Positions 36,091 to 49,117 of a DNA stretch of 64,000 nucleotides are shown here, piece by piece. The DNA is taken from positions 21,692,736 to 21,756,735 of the forward strand of contig OU342819.1 of the NCBI GenBank assembly GCA_910591455.2, in the 5' to 3' direction. Under the pieces are notes generated by a model. It searched no databases. It was given only the letters and a program-made list of their open reading frames with translations, and was not told where the DNA came from. The first letter of the stretch is position 1, and every line of letters starts with the position of its first letter. Made by a program: the position numbers and the translations under genes. This DNA is from Pholis gunnellus (taxonomy: Eukaryota; Chordata; Actinopteri; Perciformes; Pholidae).

Positions 36091-37202
36091 ATCATAGGGC
36101 TTTTAAACCCGCTGGGTAGAGGGTTGTAGACGGAGTAGTTATCCTTTAAGAGGGAGCTCGAGGGAGAAGATCAAACCCCGCCCACTTCCACACCTCCGAT
36201 TCCCAACATTCCCAACATTCCCAACACGTCCACCTGCTGGTTGTGATTCTGCTGAGACTTCGTGACTTTGGTGCTTTCCAGTTGGAAAGACAGTCGAGCC
36301 TCCTCAGTTGTGTTTCTTGAACACGTTTTAATGCGTTTGAGGCTGAACATGTCGCTCCACAGAGGCAGCAGATGTTGGGATCGTCACCGCCCAACATGTC
36401 ACGCTAGCCCGCTGACCAATCACGTAGCTGTAGGCCAGCTAGCAGCTCTGACACGTCAAAGAATACGCCCAACATGTCAAACTAAAGATCTGATTGGTTG
36501 AACACTATGACAATCAACAACATCGTCCCCATTCACTTAACCTGCACATGGATTCACTGGTGAGTCTGCAGGCCTGGGGCCTCTCTTCTACCTAGAGACA
36601 CAGAGGTGAACTCTGATTGGATCAAAGCTCTACTTAAAACAAGCTGCACTGAAGCAGAGCAGCTGAGGAGCACAGTAGCTGTGCAATGAGAACATAAGAT
36701 GATGGGAACAATATTTATATAAATTATAATACATGTAGTGTATTTAAGAAACATTATTAAATTATTAAATAGCTCTAACTTTGTGATTGTGTTTAGAACA
36801 GCAGAGAAGGCTTTGCAGGCCCTGACGGCCACCACTGTATATATATATGTATATATATATATATATATACATATGTACGTATGTATACATATACATACAT
36901 ATATATATCGTAATAATAACCTCCACGCTGACATGTGAGTAATCAGCTGCAGCAATAATTCACATCTCACCGCTCTCACTGAACTGGTGTTTGCTGATTG
37001 TTGCTGACGGAGCGGATTTAATCGCCGCTCGTCTTCCTCACAAGCCGCTCGTCTTCCTCACAAGCAGCTCATCAAATATTCAGAGGACGAATCCAATCAG
37101 ACCTCCCGCCGCTCGCCGCTTTATTCCCTTAATCCCCCTCCTCTTTGTCGCCTTGCTTCCTCCTCCTTCGTCTCCTCCGTCTCCATCTCCTTCCTTTCCC
37201 TC

Positions 37203-37205
<3 letters not shown>
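36088..37205. other. Non-coding stretch with TA repeat and a 20-bp duplication
   Basis: TA-rich array at about 36838-36908 and a tandem GCCGCTCGTCTTCCTCACAA duplication near 37023-37064, then a pyrimidine-rich tract. No gene recognised. Confidence 0.65.
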
Positions 37206-37268
<63 letters not shown>

Positions 37269-37557
37269 CTAAACAAAGACATTTTAATCATGAATCCAGA
37301 TATAATTTAATCTTTTGTGTCTGAATAATCATCTTCTTTATCTTTTGTCGTATCGTGTGTGTGTGTGCTTCTTTTGTGTGTGTGTGTGTGTGTTTCTTTT
37401 GTGTGTGTGTGTGTTTCTTTTGTGTGTGCAGCATATTCCGCTCATGCTAATCAATTCCCAACCTTTGTGTGTGAGAGAAAAAGAGGCGGCACACGCCGTC
37501 ATTCAAATCATATTTCAAATTCAAATCAATGGGTTTGTGTGTGTCGAGGTGTAAAGT

Positions 37558-37597
<40 letters not shown>

Positions 37598-37602
37598 TGT
37601 GA

Positions 37603-37643
<41 letters not shown>

Positions 37644-37734
37644 GCCATCATAATTCTAATCAGATCACACACCTCTGTGTCTGCAGCAGCAGGCATGTGT
37701 GTGTGTGTGTGTGTGTGTGTGTGAGTGTGAATGT

Positions 37735-37813
<79 letters not shown>
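37206..37813 (+). repeat. Cluster of GT microsatellites
   Basis: GT runs at 37206-37260, 37560-37642 and 37696-37813, plus GT blocks joined by TTCTTTT at 37354-37430. Several are broken by GAGTGTGAATG. Confidence 0.95.
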
Positions 37814-37814
<1 letters not shown>

Positions 37815-37823
37815 AGGAGTCAC

Positions 37824-37860
37824 CTTGAGCTGGTGTGGAGGACAGAGATGATGATGTCGT
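37824..37860 (-). other. Weak exon-like segment
   Basis: GTTTCAG|AC...TCAAG|GTGACT on the minus strand frames 37 bases. One frame reads DIIISVLHTSS. It lies just before a GT run and has no supporting neighbours. Probably chance; it could be an upstream non-coding exon. Confidence 0.1.
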
Positions 37861-37899
37861 CTGAAACACCAGAACGATAGAAACACTTCAGTGACATTA

Positions 37900-38262
37900 A
37901 CTCAATATTATTATTTCATAATTTATATTAACAAACAAAAAGAAAACATGATTTTAATGAAAAGAGTTTTGTGTTCTACAACAAAAGAGATCTTAATGTA
38001 GAAGAGACGGATTGATTAAATAAAGACACAAAATTATAAAATGAGTAAAAAAAAAAGAATATATTAATACAATCAAATGAGTTCAATGTGACAAACTGTA
38101 GCTTTTCAATTATTGGACTGTTTTCAACTAAATAATAGAACGATTAATAATAAAACGTGATTGATAAATATCACATAATAAACTACATTTATCCTGATAC
38201 TAAATACTAAATACTAAATATAGTAAAGTATTCAGATTTATGTGCAAATATCTGTTTAAAAT

Positions 38263-38298
<36 letters not shown>

Positions 38299-38640
38299 TC
38301 AATAAACACATATACACACAAAGATTTTCAAATATAATGGGACATACAGCCCCCCCCCCCCCCCACCTCACTGTAGATCTGCTGACTCGCTCTTCCTCCT
38401 CTCAGGGTCAGGAGCTCGGTCATGACTCAGCAGATCCGTCACTCTGTGACTTATCGGAGGATCACGAGACAGACCTCCAGCTGATCGGTCCCTCCAGAGA
38501 CCGGACACCCTGATCAGGATCAGACGGCTCCATGTGATCAGAGACCATCGTCTTCAGGAGAAAACTCATTCAATTTACAACGACGTCAGCAGCACATCTT
38601 CATGATCACGGTCACATTATGAGAGATCTACAGTTCTATA
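37900..38640. other. Non-coding AT-rich stretch
   Basis: Contains a CA run (38264-38296) and a C run near 38351-38364. Nothing else recognised. Confidence 0.6.
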
Positions 38641-38647
38641 TCTTCCT

Positions 38648-39150
38648 TTGTGGTCGTCTTGTGTCTCTTTGTAGTTTATTTGTGTCTCTTTGTGGTCGTC
38701 TTGTGTCTCTTTGTAGTTTATTTGTGTCTCTTTGTGGTCGTCTTGTGTCTCTTTGTAGTTTATTTGTGTCTCTTTGTGGTCGTTTTGTGTCTCTTTGTAG
38801 TTTATTTGTGTCTCTTTGTGGTCGTTTTGTGTCTCTTTGTAGTTTATTTGTGTCTCTTTGTGGTCGTCTTGTGTCTCTTTGTAGTTTATTTGTGTCTCTT
38901 TGTGGTCGTCTTGTGTCTCTTTGTAGTTTATTTGTGTCTCTTTGTGGTCGTTTTGTGTCTCTTTGTAGTTTATTTGTGTCTCTTTGTGGTCGTCTTGTGT
39001 CTCTTTGTAGTTTATTTGTGTCTCTTTGTGGTCGTCTTGTGTCTCTTTGTAGTTTATTTGTGTCTCTTTGTGGTCGTTTTGTGTCTCTTTGTAGTTTATT
39101 TGTGTCTCTTTGTGGTCGTTTTGTGTCTTTTTGTGGTCGTTTTGTGTCTC
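38648..39150 (+). repeat. 42-bp minisatellite, about 12 units
   Basis: Unit TCGTCTTGTGTCTCTTTGTA + GTTTATTTGTGTCTCTTTGTGG with TCGTTTT variants. The period is a multiple of three, so open frames of 185-199 codons exist on both strands with a 14-residue period. It is a repeat rather than a gene. Confidence 0.96.
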
Positions 39151-39339
39151 TCTATAGTGAATGTATCTCTTTGTAACCATGTTGAGTCTCTTTGTGATCG
39201 TTTTAGATTTAGGCAAAAAAACAAACTTAGTTACTTTTAAGAAATATAGCTATTAATAACTACAGAGTTGTTACTCAAGTTAGGTAACACAAAGTTTAAA
39301 GTTGAGATGAGGAAGGAACAGCGGCCTCCTGGCTGATAG

Positions 39340-39540
39340 AGATCTCTGTTTGTTGGACCCTTCCACCTCCACTCCCCCCTCTGGGTTCTTCCAGTCTTTC
39401 TACATCCTTGTTCCCTTGTTCCCTTGTTCCCTTGTTCCCTTGTTTCCTTGTTTCCTTGTTTCCGACGACGTCGACGATCATTTTTTCGTAGGTGTAGCTT
39501 CCAATGCTGGACGAGACCATCCTGACCCCGAACAAGCAGC
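39340..39540 (+). mobile_element. Degenerate copy of dispersed repeat R5
   Basis: Shares CTGTTTGTTGGAC.C.TCCACC and GTAGCTTCCAATGCTGGACG with 58.25-58.38 kb (GTAAAGCTACGAATGCTGGACG). It is interrupted by a TTGTTCCC tandem run (about 39408-39462). Confidence 0.5.
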
Positions 39541-40093
39541 AGTTGAGCCTTTGGAACGTACCTCTGGTTCCTCACAGAGTTCTTGGTCTTCTGAAAGAAA
39601 AGCAGGAAACGTCCTGTTGGTTAAGTACAGATGAGACTGCATGTCTTTAGTTCGGCAGGTAAGTCATGAATCAAAGCATTGAACACATTAGAATGTGGAT
39701 CAGAAACCTCTTCAGGGTACTTCATGACGATCCATCCAACAGTTGATGAGCCGGATGAACAACACGCAGCCGTGTGTGTTTGATCCTGAATGGAACCGCG
39801 ATGCTGCAGCTGTCTCTGAACCTCTGAGGTTAGAACTTAACTTGTGGCAATAACAGAACTTTTAAAAGATCATTTGTAAAAATAAAGTGTCATAATCAGG
39901 TGATCCACACGGCGCTGAAGTCTTATTCCGCTGTGAGGCGAGTCACACAGCCCTCTCAGCTCCGCTGGAATAAATGTAGCATTAAATCTCCTTTTACAGT
40001 CTCATTTGTCTTCCTGTGAACGCACCGCGAGGCTTTTTGCTGAATCACCCAATATCCTGGGATTTAACAGCGTCAGTTGACATCCATTAGCAG

Positions 40094-40129
<36 letters not shown>

Positions 40130-40555
40130 GGGGGGCTCAGATAGATCTGAACCTTGACCTGGCTGGTCCAACCGATGAGACCTCTGCACCGCCCGGCGGG
40201 ACAAAACGATCTGCAGATCCTCCAGAGCTGTCCTGAGGTTAGAGCTCGCCGTCCCTCAGAGAGACACTTCAGGTCCATTAACATTTCTGAGCCTGAACCA
40301 GCTCCAGGTCTCTGACCGGAGGCTGAACTATCGGAGCGAGTTGGAGTTCTGCAGCAGAGCTCAGTGAGGTCAGTGAAGTGACTCACAGAGAGAAAACCAG
40401 GAGATCATTTGTAGAATTATTGACCATTGAACTCTGAACCATTAACACATTTCATAATAAGTCAAATACGTTTTTATTCCATCACATGGAAATATTTCCT
40501 TGTGCATTATAATATGTTTTGGAAACATATCAGCTGATCTACAACATATTAAACA
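39541..40555. other. Non-coding stretch
   Basis: A GT run at 40097-40127 with trailing G's, followed by a GC-richer unique block to about 40380 with no usable reading frame. Nothing recognised. Confidence 0.5.
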
Positions 40556-40559
40556 TTAC

Positions 40560-40808
40560 AATAAAGAATATAGAGAGTCCAAATGTGTGCAGAGTTATAC
40601 ACCAACATTTAACACATATTAAAAATAGTCATTTGTAATGTTACATTTTTACCGTTTCTCCATCATTTACTTTTAGTAGCATACCACACATATACTAGAG
40701 GGGATGCCAAATAGCTTCATCTTTCAAATACATTGGACAGCAAAATGTAGTGGGCCACAAGATTGTCTCAGTAGTAATTATTGTGGAAATTTAATTTTAG
40801 ATATAACT

Positions 40809-40843
<35 letters not shown>

Positions 40844-42010
40844 TAAACCTGCATATATGTAGATGAAGCCAACCAGACTCATTTAAAGCCGAATGATAAA
40901 TGATCTCAAAGGTATTTCAGCATTTGTTTTAGCAACAAATCTGATCAGGCGGGGAATGAAAGAAAACATGGAAATTAAAGGGACTCCAAATAGCGACTGT
41001 AGAGTCCAAATACATTGTGAACTTTTAAATACAGTGGTTCCCATTATTGTTTTATCATCAGTAACAATACATCCATACATTATATAACGGCTAATAATAC
41101 ATATATGGAAACAGTATTTAAATAAAAGGGACTGCAAATAGCTTCATACAAATTATTTTGAAAAAGTTAGTGGGTCTTATTATTGTGTCATTACTTTCAA
41201 GTAACATACCATACATAACTTATATTAAAGCTAATAATAAATATATAGAAACAACATCTATAATGTAGGGACTCCAAATACCTTCATCCACACAAATACA
41301 TTTAGCACAGAAAAACATAGAAGCTCCCAATATTCTGTCAGTAGCATTTACTGTGAGTACTCAAATAAAAACATATTAAAAACGTACTTATTAGAAATAA
41401 AATGAAAAATAAGCAGATGAAAGGGAACCCAAATGGCTACATAATCTTGTTGAGTTCGTGGGTCAAATTATTGTTTCAGGTTACTGTCAGTTACAAAATA
41501 AAGTCAAATAGATGAGGATAAGAAAGGCACTGAAACAAAATATGTATGAAAGATACTCCAAATATCTAGGGAGTCCAAATGTATTCAATACTGAATATAG
41601 TACACATAGAAGGGAGGGATCCCAAATAGCTTCAGCTACAGTTGATGCATTGGGCCCAATGACAATGTAAAATATAAAGCTGTATTAAATATAAATACTG
41701 AAGTAAGAGGAAGCCAGCTGGGTCTCCAAATAGCTACATTGTCCAAACACATTGAACAACTCACCGGATCCCACAGAAGGTTTTTAGCATATTAGCTTAC
41801 AGCTTTAGACGCACATGTTTTTAAAGTAAAATGTCGATGATGACGAGGATTCCAAATAGCTACAGCCTGACAGCGTTTAGTTCAGATGTATATTTTGGGG
41901 CTAATGAAGTCCAGTCCGGGCTCTTTAATCACAAACATATAAGACAAAGAAGACGAAGACAGTTTGGGGACGAATAGCTGCAGAGTCCAGACGAACATTT
42001 GACGGCAGCA
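40560..42010 (+). repeat. Highly diverged tandem array marked by GGGACTCCAAATAGC
   Basis: About ten to eleven related units begin at or near GGGACTCCAAATAGCTTCAT (about 40700, 40978, 41128, 41267, 41422, 41549, 41611, 41719, 41846, 41967). Spacing is mostly 105-160 bases, with one gap of 279 that holds a TA run (40809-40841). Sub-blocks such as CAAATACATTG, GTGGGTC...TTATTGT and CAGTAACA recur at similar offsets. Identity between units is low, so the array is old. Confidence 0.75.
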
Positions 42011-43907
42011 TTAGCTGGATTTTGGCAAATCCTCGTGACTCCAACTGTCATTTCAGGGAGCGTTCACGCCGTCAGCTTGTCATCACGCCATCAGAGCCAC
42101 ATGGATCCTGGTTCACGCTGGGGTTTGGGGGGGCGGGGGGGCGAGTAAAAGGAATTAACGAGCTTTAAGACGCCGCTAAGCCGCCCGGAGCCAAAGACTT
42201 AACGGTACCTGGTTTTCTAAATATTTACCCCTCTCTCCTCCCCTCTTCTGTCCTTCCCTGACTCTTCTTCTTCTTCTCTTATCCTTTCATCTCATGCTCC
42301 TCCTCAGGTGTTCCTCCTTCTATCTTTTGTCTCTTAAATCCGTCCCTGTCTGCCGTTTTAGAGGCTTTACTAACACGACCAGCAGCACTCCGGCTTATTA
42401 AAGACGTTGTGCTTCTAAATGAATGTCGGCTCCTCTCCTGTTTAAACAGCTCATCCAAGCGTTTCCATTCGCTCCCGTAAACACTCGTACGTCTCATCAG
42501 GACAAACAGGAAGCTGTGCTTTTCCATCCTATGTTTCCAGTTTGTTTTGGATCAAAGAGAAGAAGAAGAAGAAGAGCTGGGACGTGAACATGAGCTACAG
42601 GAACTTAAATTAAACTGGATCGACAGAAAATGTTTAAAAACACCTAAAAAATAGTCCTCTTTTATAGTTTAACACAAACCGATACAAAACTAAACCTAAC
42701 AGAAAAAAAGCCATAAAAAAATAATAATAACTCAAAAATAAACCTGCTGTTGAGAGTTAAAGCAGATACACATCACAACCAGCAGGGGGAGCATGGAGCC
42801 GATATACCGACGACAAACAATGCTCCCTAACTGTTAGACACGTTTTCCACGTAATGAACCAACAAACAGAGATCTTTCAGCCACGAGACCGCGGTTCAAT
42901 CCCCGAGTGGAGCGAGAAGTCAACATTGATTTATCGTCACAAATACGTACGTACGGAAATCGACACGTGTTGCAAGACTTTCGTAAGAAAACGTGTGAAG
43001 TATGAAGAGTAACTTCTTCTTCAGATATCATACAAAGTGTTTAATACTTTGACCCAGTGTGTTTTTAGCTCTGAGGGAGAATATATACTGTACGTAGATA
43101 TCGGTCTGTGGTACACACTATACTTGTACTTTTACTACAAAATAACACAAGACTGATTCTGTGATATATAAACTCTAAAATACTGCTTGTAGCGCCGCCT
43201 TCAGGACGGACTTTACATGTTGAAACACATAAATCATCAGAATGTTTGTTAACACACTTCTCGTGCTTTTATTCAATAATTGGAGAATGAAAGTTGTCTG
43301 TTGTTTGGTTTCCTTTGTTCTAATTCTTTGTGAAAGAAGTCTGAATGAATGAAGTCTCATTAGCCTGCTGATCACAGATTTAAGCTCCACTTTAACGTTC
43401 GGCTTTTTAGCGGCTTATGAGGAAGATTTGAGTCTTTAAGCGTTGAGCTGCACTCGAGGGAAGGACAGAAGGAAGGAGGGAGGAGGAATTAAGTGAAGGA
43501 AGAAGGAAAAAAGAAACAGGAGCTGCAAACAAAAAAAGCCTGGAGAGGGTTTAAGAAAGGAATCAAAGAAAAAGGAAATTATAGCGTAAAAAACACGACG
43601 TAGAAATGCAGACAGAGATGGAAACAAGAGTTTAGAAATAAGACGGAAAGAAAACCAGAAAAATGGAGGAAGAGAGAATTAAGAGCAGATATCTAAGAAA
43701 ACAAAGTAAAGTAAATGAAGAAAACAGCGAAGAAGGATCGAGAGATGTGAATACGCAGCGAAACAGAGACATGAGGAGAGGAAGAGGAGGTGAGGAAGAG
43801 GAGGTGAGGAAGAGGAGGAGTGATAAAGTGATCGATGAGTCAGAGGATCAATGGATGAAAGAACACATGTCCTCCATCTTCATCGCTGACTCGCTGTCCG
43901 TCTGCAC
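42011..43907. other. Non-coding stretch
   Basis: G-rich run near 42121-42141, AAG run near 42555-42575, an R4 repeat fragment (42860-43010) and purine-rich GGAAGGA/GAGGAAGAGG tracts (43457-43560, 43770-43820). No gene recognised. Confidence 0.6.
42860..43010 (+). mobile_element. Dispersed repeat R4, possibly tRNA-related
   Basis: Contains CGCGGTTCAATCCCCGAGTG, which looks like a tRNA B box (GGTTCAATCCC), then CGAGAAGTCAACATTGATTT, shared with 63.77 kb (CGAGAAGTCAACGTTGATTT). The sequence AAATACGTACGTACGGAAAT follows. No A box or cloverleaf was found. Confidence 0.5.

Positions 43908-43963
<56 letters not shown>
43908..43963 (+). repeat. (ATG)n trinucleotide repeat, about 18 units
   Basis: A pure ATG/GAT run of 56 bases. 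Confidence 0.95.
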
Positions 43964-44384
43964 CAACTGAGAGTTCATCATGGACAAACTGTCAAGTCAT
44001 GTTTCAGAAGAAGTACTCAGATATTATAACAGTAGTAATACCTCAGTGTAGCAGTACGTATACTGGTTCCGGGCAGATGTCTTTTCAAAATAAACTTCCA
44101 GCACTCGTCCACTCGTCCACTCGTCCACTCGTTCACTCGTTCACAGGTTTTTAGGTTTTTAGTTTTAGTTCCACAACTAAAGTCCTGAGGAGATAATCAG
44201 GAGGAGCTCCAGGAGAAGACGTTACGTACGATACGTAGTCACATAAACTATCGTACAACAACTCTGTCTTTGTTCTCTAACTGTTCAGAACTCGTGAACG
44301 TTCTTCAGCTTCAAACAAAAACATCGAGTGTTGATTTAAGATGCAGGAGAGAAGAACGAGGAGGTGGAGGGGAGGCGACCCGGT

Positions 44385-44424
<40 letters not shown>

Positions 44425-46145
44425 TTAATTACAGAACTGAGAGGTAAAAACAGACCCAGAATCATTTTGTATGAGCATCACGGCCTCCTTTTATTATCTT
44501 AACGATGTTAATACACACTCCTTCCTGCTTGTTCACACTCCAGGATATCACACACACACACACACACACACACTTAAATGAGTGTGTGTGCAGCTAACTG
44601 CTCCGGTGAAGCTGCTCACGCTCCAGATCTTAAGGACTCTGGTCGGTGTTTTATGAATTTTTTGGTTCCACATGTTCACAAATCTGTATTTAACGAGCCG
44701 GCCTGCGTGTTAACGCGGCACATTCATCTTCCCTGAAACTCTGTTTGACTTGTTTACAGCGTTGAAATGAATGTTAACAGGAATAAATTCTGCTCCGTCG
44801 GCTGTGACCAGGATTTGATTAAAGGAAGGAGTTCCTCCTCAGATCTCCTTCTGCTGTCGGATCTCGTTAGTCTGAGACGTTAAACACACAAACAGACTTT
44901 TATTTATGAACACATTTCCTCTAAACACACCTCCGCTGGAGATTTCCTAATTTCCCAGCATGCCGTTCACAAACCCCAGAGAGGAGACGTGGACCGACTG
45001 AAACGCTACGAGCTGCTGAAATGTCTTATTTTACTCTCTACTCTATATTTACTGTAATTACACAGTAGATTCTCGTCAAATCCTGCTTCTGTGAGAACTG
45101 GTGGAACGGATATTATTCTGAGCTTTTGGTGGTTTTTCTCTCGTATCCTGCTGATCTGATGTTAAAATGAACAGAACGCCGCCTGGATTATGTTTCATCA
45201 ACATGAAGCGTTTTCTTTCTGTTATAACTGAAATTCGTGATTTTTTTAAATGTATTTAACAATTATCTGTTTGACTATTGAATTAAGATTCAAAGTAAAT
45301 GGAAACACATTATATTTCTGATATTTGATGTCATTAATCAATGTGATTATGTTTATTTATTTTGTCCAATGGACACGCTGCTTTAGAGTCATGTGACTGA
45401 ATTAATGACACAAACAACACAATACAAACACGTAAAGAAACGACGGACTGAGACAAAGAGAAGATGAACTGTCGTGTGGCTGAAGGTTCACTTCCTGCAG
45501 CCGTTGAGCCAAACAGGGAATCGAACCGTCCGCTCGGTCGCCGTGTGTTCTGCTGTGACTTCCTGCAGACTTTCACTGCGTATTTCATTGAGCCGCCGCT
45601 GCAGCTGCTTGGATCTAATATGGACGCCCAGCGGAGAGGTGGCGGCGCTTCATTAGGAGCAGCAGTGCATCTTGGGAGGTCCTGCTAGGATTACTTCAGT
45701 CACTTTTCCCACAGTGTCATCCCGCATTCACTTTGTGATTCCTCTGCTGTGTATTATTTAATCCGGCCCAACGGAGTCCTTCTGTGTGAAGCTCGCTCAG
45801 ACGAACTCAGCCGTCCAGAAGTCTCCTCACATTCAGGCTGTCGTCAGCAAACGTCTCTCCAGAATATCAGGAGGTCACATCCACAGACACAGAACTGAAG
45901 ATATTCCAAACGTGGTTCTGCCTCCAGACGTGACCTCTAATGGAGTCAAAGCCTCTTCTATAAACTCACATCCTTCTTACATCTGTGATGAGCAACCACA
46001 CACTCACATCAACCCCGAACACATGAAACGTCCTCTTCTTCACCCTCACGTGGTCATTTTGGACGCCTCAGAATCTCAGCGACCACCGGAAGGCAAAGCA
46101 AGTTTCAAACACTTTACATTAAACAGCAAAAGCCAAAAGACGGTG
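43964..46145. other. Non-coding stretch
   Basis: Contains the marker CTTTTCAAAATAAACTTCC (44081-44099), an ACTCGTCC run (44103-44142), CA runs near 44389-44420 and 44551-44572, and GC-richer sequence at 45470-45700. No exon could be supported. Confidence 0.55.
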
Positions 46146-46271
46146 GAAGAAGGCAGAGAGAGGAGGAACAACAGAGTCTGGAGGAGGAAGAGGAGGAACA
46201 ACAGAGTCTGGAGGAGGAAGAGGAGGAACAACAGAGTCTGGAGGAGGAAGAGGAGGAACAACAGAGTCTGC
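46146..46271 (+). repeat. 30-bp minisatellite, four units
   Basis: Unit AGGAGGAACAACAGAGTCTG + GAGGAGGAAG. It extends a chance frame (45786-46295) with a ten-residue Arg/Asn-rich period. Confidence 0.93.
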
Positions 46272-47435
46272 ATTGTTATGCGCAAAGAACAATGAAATCT
46301 AAAGTAGTGTGTTGAGCTCTTGTATGTTAAAGTGCTGCTCTATGAACTAAAGGTCAACAACATTTGGTTTAAACACTTTAAACTCATCAGGTTCTTGTTA
46401 ACAGCAGGATTCTCTTCACACAGCAGCAGTTATAACACAGTTATAACACAGTTATAATGATTCTGATCATAGATATTCAGCCGGTGTTCACAACTTTATC
46501 TTCATGTGTGTCAGAGATGAATTTAAATATACATCTTGAAACCTGAAATCTATCTACGTCATGTTTTATGTTTGTTAAACTCTCAGTAGTGATAACTAAA
46601 TGATATGATTATTATACATATTACAAACTAAACACTTTAAAAACTGTGTGTTTTATGCTCTATTTCCTGTTTGTTTATCATCTTATTAGAAGAAGAATTA
46701 AAGCTCTTTCTTTATGAAAATACAAATAATGTATCATAATGTCGGCCTGTTCTGCTCTGTCTCTTTGGTGTTAAACCAAAACCATGCTGATGCTGATGAA
46801 GAGGATGCTGATGCTGATGAAGAGGATGAAGCTATTGTTTATTCAGTTGTTCATTCTTTTGTTTTTCCGTCGGCCTACTTTACATTTAAATAGGCGTGAA
46901 TGGAAAGCGCCTTTCTCCTTAAGTCAATTATTTCTGCAGATAACAAAGCTCATAATGTTTTTTAGGGATAACTTTGTGTCTGGAAACACAGAGAAGCGGA
47001 GAGGAAACCTGCAGCGAGAGCAGATTCTAATCTTTCAATCGATGCTGAAATAAAATGATGTCATTTATTTGAACCGGTTGGAGCTCAGGAGGTAAACAAA
47101 GAGCTGAATCACTGAAGTGAGCTCAACACGACGGATTCTCTTCTGTAAATAAAGACACTTTGTTTCTGTGATAACGTTCCATTATTCTGTTTGTTTGATT
47201 AGAGAGAATCAGAAACAGTTGCTCTTGTATATAAGCAGAGAAATACAGGAACAAATTGAAATAAAGAACCATGTCAAATAATAATAATGTAAAAGTTATG
47301 TTCATAAGATATATGTGTATATATAGATATCTCTGAGTCTACAGCCACATGAATGTAATTATTCCAGAACATAAATGTTCTAAATCCCATGTTTGGTTTT
47401 CATGTTCGTTTGAATTATTAACTGAACATGAGCAG
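46272..47435. other. Non-coding AT-rich stretch
   Basis: A short tandem GATGCTGATGAAGAG near 46786-46830. Otherwise unique, nothing recognised. Confidence 0.55.
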
Positions 47436-47437
47436 CT

Positions 47438-47800
47438 CTAAAGGCTCTAACGGCTCTGAAGGCTCTAAAGGCTCTAATGGCTCTGAAGGCTCTAAAGGCT
47501 CTAATGGCTCTGAAGGCTCTAAAGGCTCTAATGGCTCTGAAGGCTCTAAAGGCTCTAAAGGCTCTGAAGGCTCTGAAGGCTCTAAAGGCTCTAAAGGCTC
47601 TGAAGGCTCTGAAGGCTCTAATGGCTCTGAAGGCTCTAAAGGCTCTGAAGGCTCTGAAGGCTCTAAAGGCTCTGAAGGCTCTAACGGCTCTGAAGGCTCT
47701 AAAGGCTCTAAAGGCTCTGAAGGCTCTAACGGCTCTGAAGGCTCTAACGGCTCTGAAGGCTCTAACGGCTCTGAAGGCTCTAACGGCTCTGAAGGCTCTA
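47438..47800 (+). repeat. 9-bp minisatellite (GGCTCTAAA/GGCTCTGAA), about 40 units
   Basis: Alternating AAA, GAA, AAC and AAT triplets after GGCTCT. The frame reads Gly-Ser-Lys/Glu/Asn and starts with MSSSKGSNGSEGS, but it has no flanking coding sequence and opens in the other frames and strand as well. Confidence 0.95.
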
Positions 47801-48485
47801 GCAGCTTCTTTCATCTCCTATAACTCTCATGAACAACACAGAGCGACTCTACGAACGTAGAGAGATGTTTTCTGTTTCATTAACATCTTTAACGATTCGC
47901 GGTGTCGAGAATAAAAGGAGACAACGTTCTCAAGTTAGTGGAAAAGAGAACAGGACGGAAAAATCAGGTGAAGCCAACAAAGAATACATAACAAAAGAAA
48001 CTAAATTAAGACGAAACCGGACCGACATGAACGACAAAACTTTAAAGGATATAATACTACTAATACTACAACTACTACTACTACTAATAATAATAATAAT
48101 AATAACAACAATAATAATTATATATAAAATAATAATAGTTATAATATTAACAATAAAAAACAACAATAACACTATTATTAATATTATTCATTTCCTAATG
48201 TTTTTGATGTCATCATCTGTTTGCGATCTTCTTTCAGAATGAAGTGACTTTTAATGAACATTGTAAACTTATTGATATTTGATGAATTCACAGCAGCAGC
48301 TTTAACAATAAAACAACCAAATAATCTGAATATTAATAATAAAATCATCATGAGACTCTGTAACAGAAAGAACAGCAGCCTGCAGATCGTCAGACAGTTT
48401 TAGTTTCTATCATACGTTCAATGTTTCCACTTTCTGTCACGATATCTGATTTCTGAGTCCACAACAAGCTGTGTGTGTGTGTGTA

Positions 48486-48520
<35 letters not shown>

Positions 48521-48666
48521 ACATGAATAATGCATGAACAAACACAGAAAAGCATGCAAACATGCTTCCATATGCTCGTCTGTTGGAAGAAACACCGACA
48601 AATCTCACACACGGAGACGGATGTGTTTGATATGAAGTGTTACTGATGTCTGCTGCCTCAGCACAA

Positions 48667-48736
<70 letters not shown>

Positions 48737-49117
48737 AGAAACTGGGTTATGGTGTATGAAAGAAAAAAGCACAAACACAAAAAACATCTTGTTAGCAGAG
48801 TTTGTGTTCTTCTATGTTTGTGAGGACATATTCCTTCCCTCTGATATCTGTGGTCCACTGTGCAGAACGATGAAGCTCATCCTCAGTCTCACTGTAAACC
48901 ACAGACATGACCTGATCAGGGAGACGCAGACAGTCGACCACGAAGCAAAGAGTTTATTTAGACATAAACAAGACGTCGAACTCTAAATGGTGGTCGTGGT
49001 GGACGAGCCGTCCCCGTCGCTCCGCGGGCCCCGGAGCCTCCTCTCAGGGTGATCCCTGACTCTGGTACCTGCTGGCTTAAAGGACCAAACACGTGACCCA
49101 GACGGGGAACCGGCACA
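47801..49117. other. Non-coding stretch with ATA and GT runs
   Basis: ACT/ATA-rich tract 48055-48180, GT runs 48470-48516 and 48668-48735. A GC-rich block at 48960-49100 (GTCGCTCCGCGGGCCCCGGA) has no recognised function. Confidence 0.65.

Noticed and set aside
38617..39240. Hydrophobic CLFVVYLCLFVV and hydrophilic ETQINYKETQ proteins
   Set aside because: Opposite frames of the same 42-bp minisatellite.
45786..46295. 169-codon plus-strand frame
   Set aside because: The last third is a 30-bp minisatellite and the rest shows no domain or splice context. Treated as chance.
47428..47860. Gly-Ser-Lys/Glu repeat protein (also Ala-Leu-Lys on another frame and Arg-Ala-Phe on minus)
   Set aside because: A 9-bp minisatellite open in several frames and both strands. 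No exon context.
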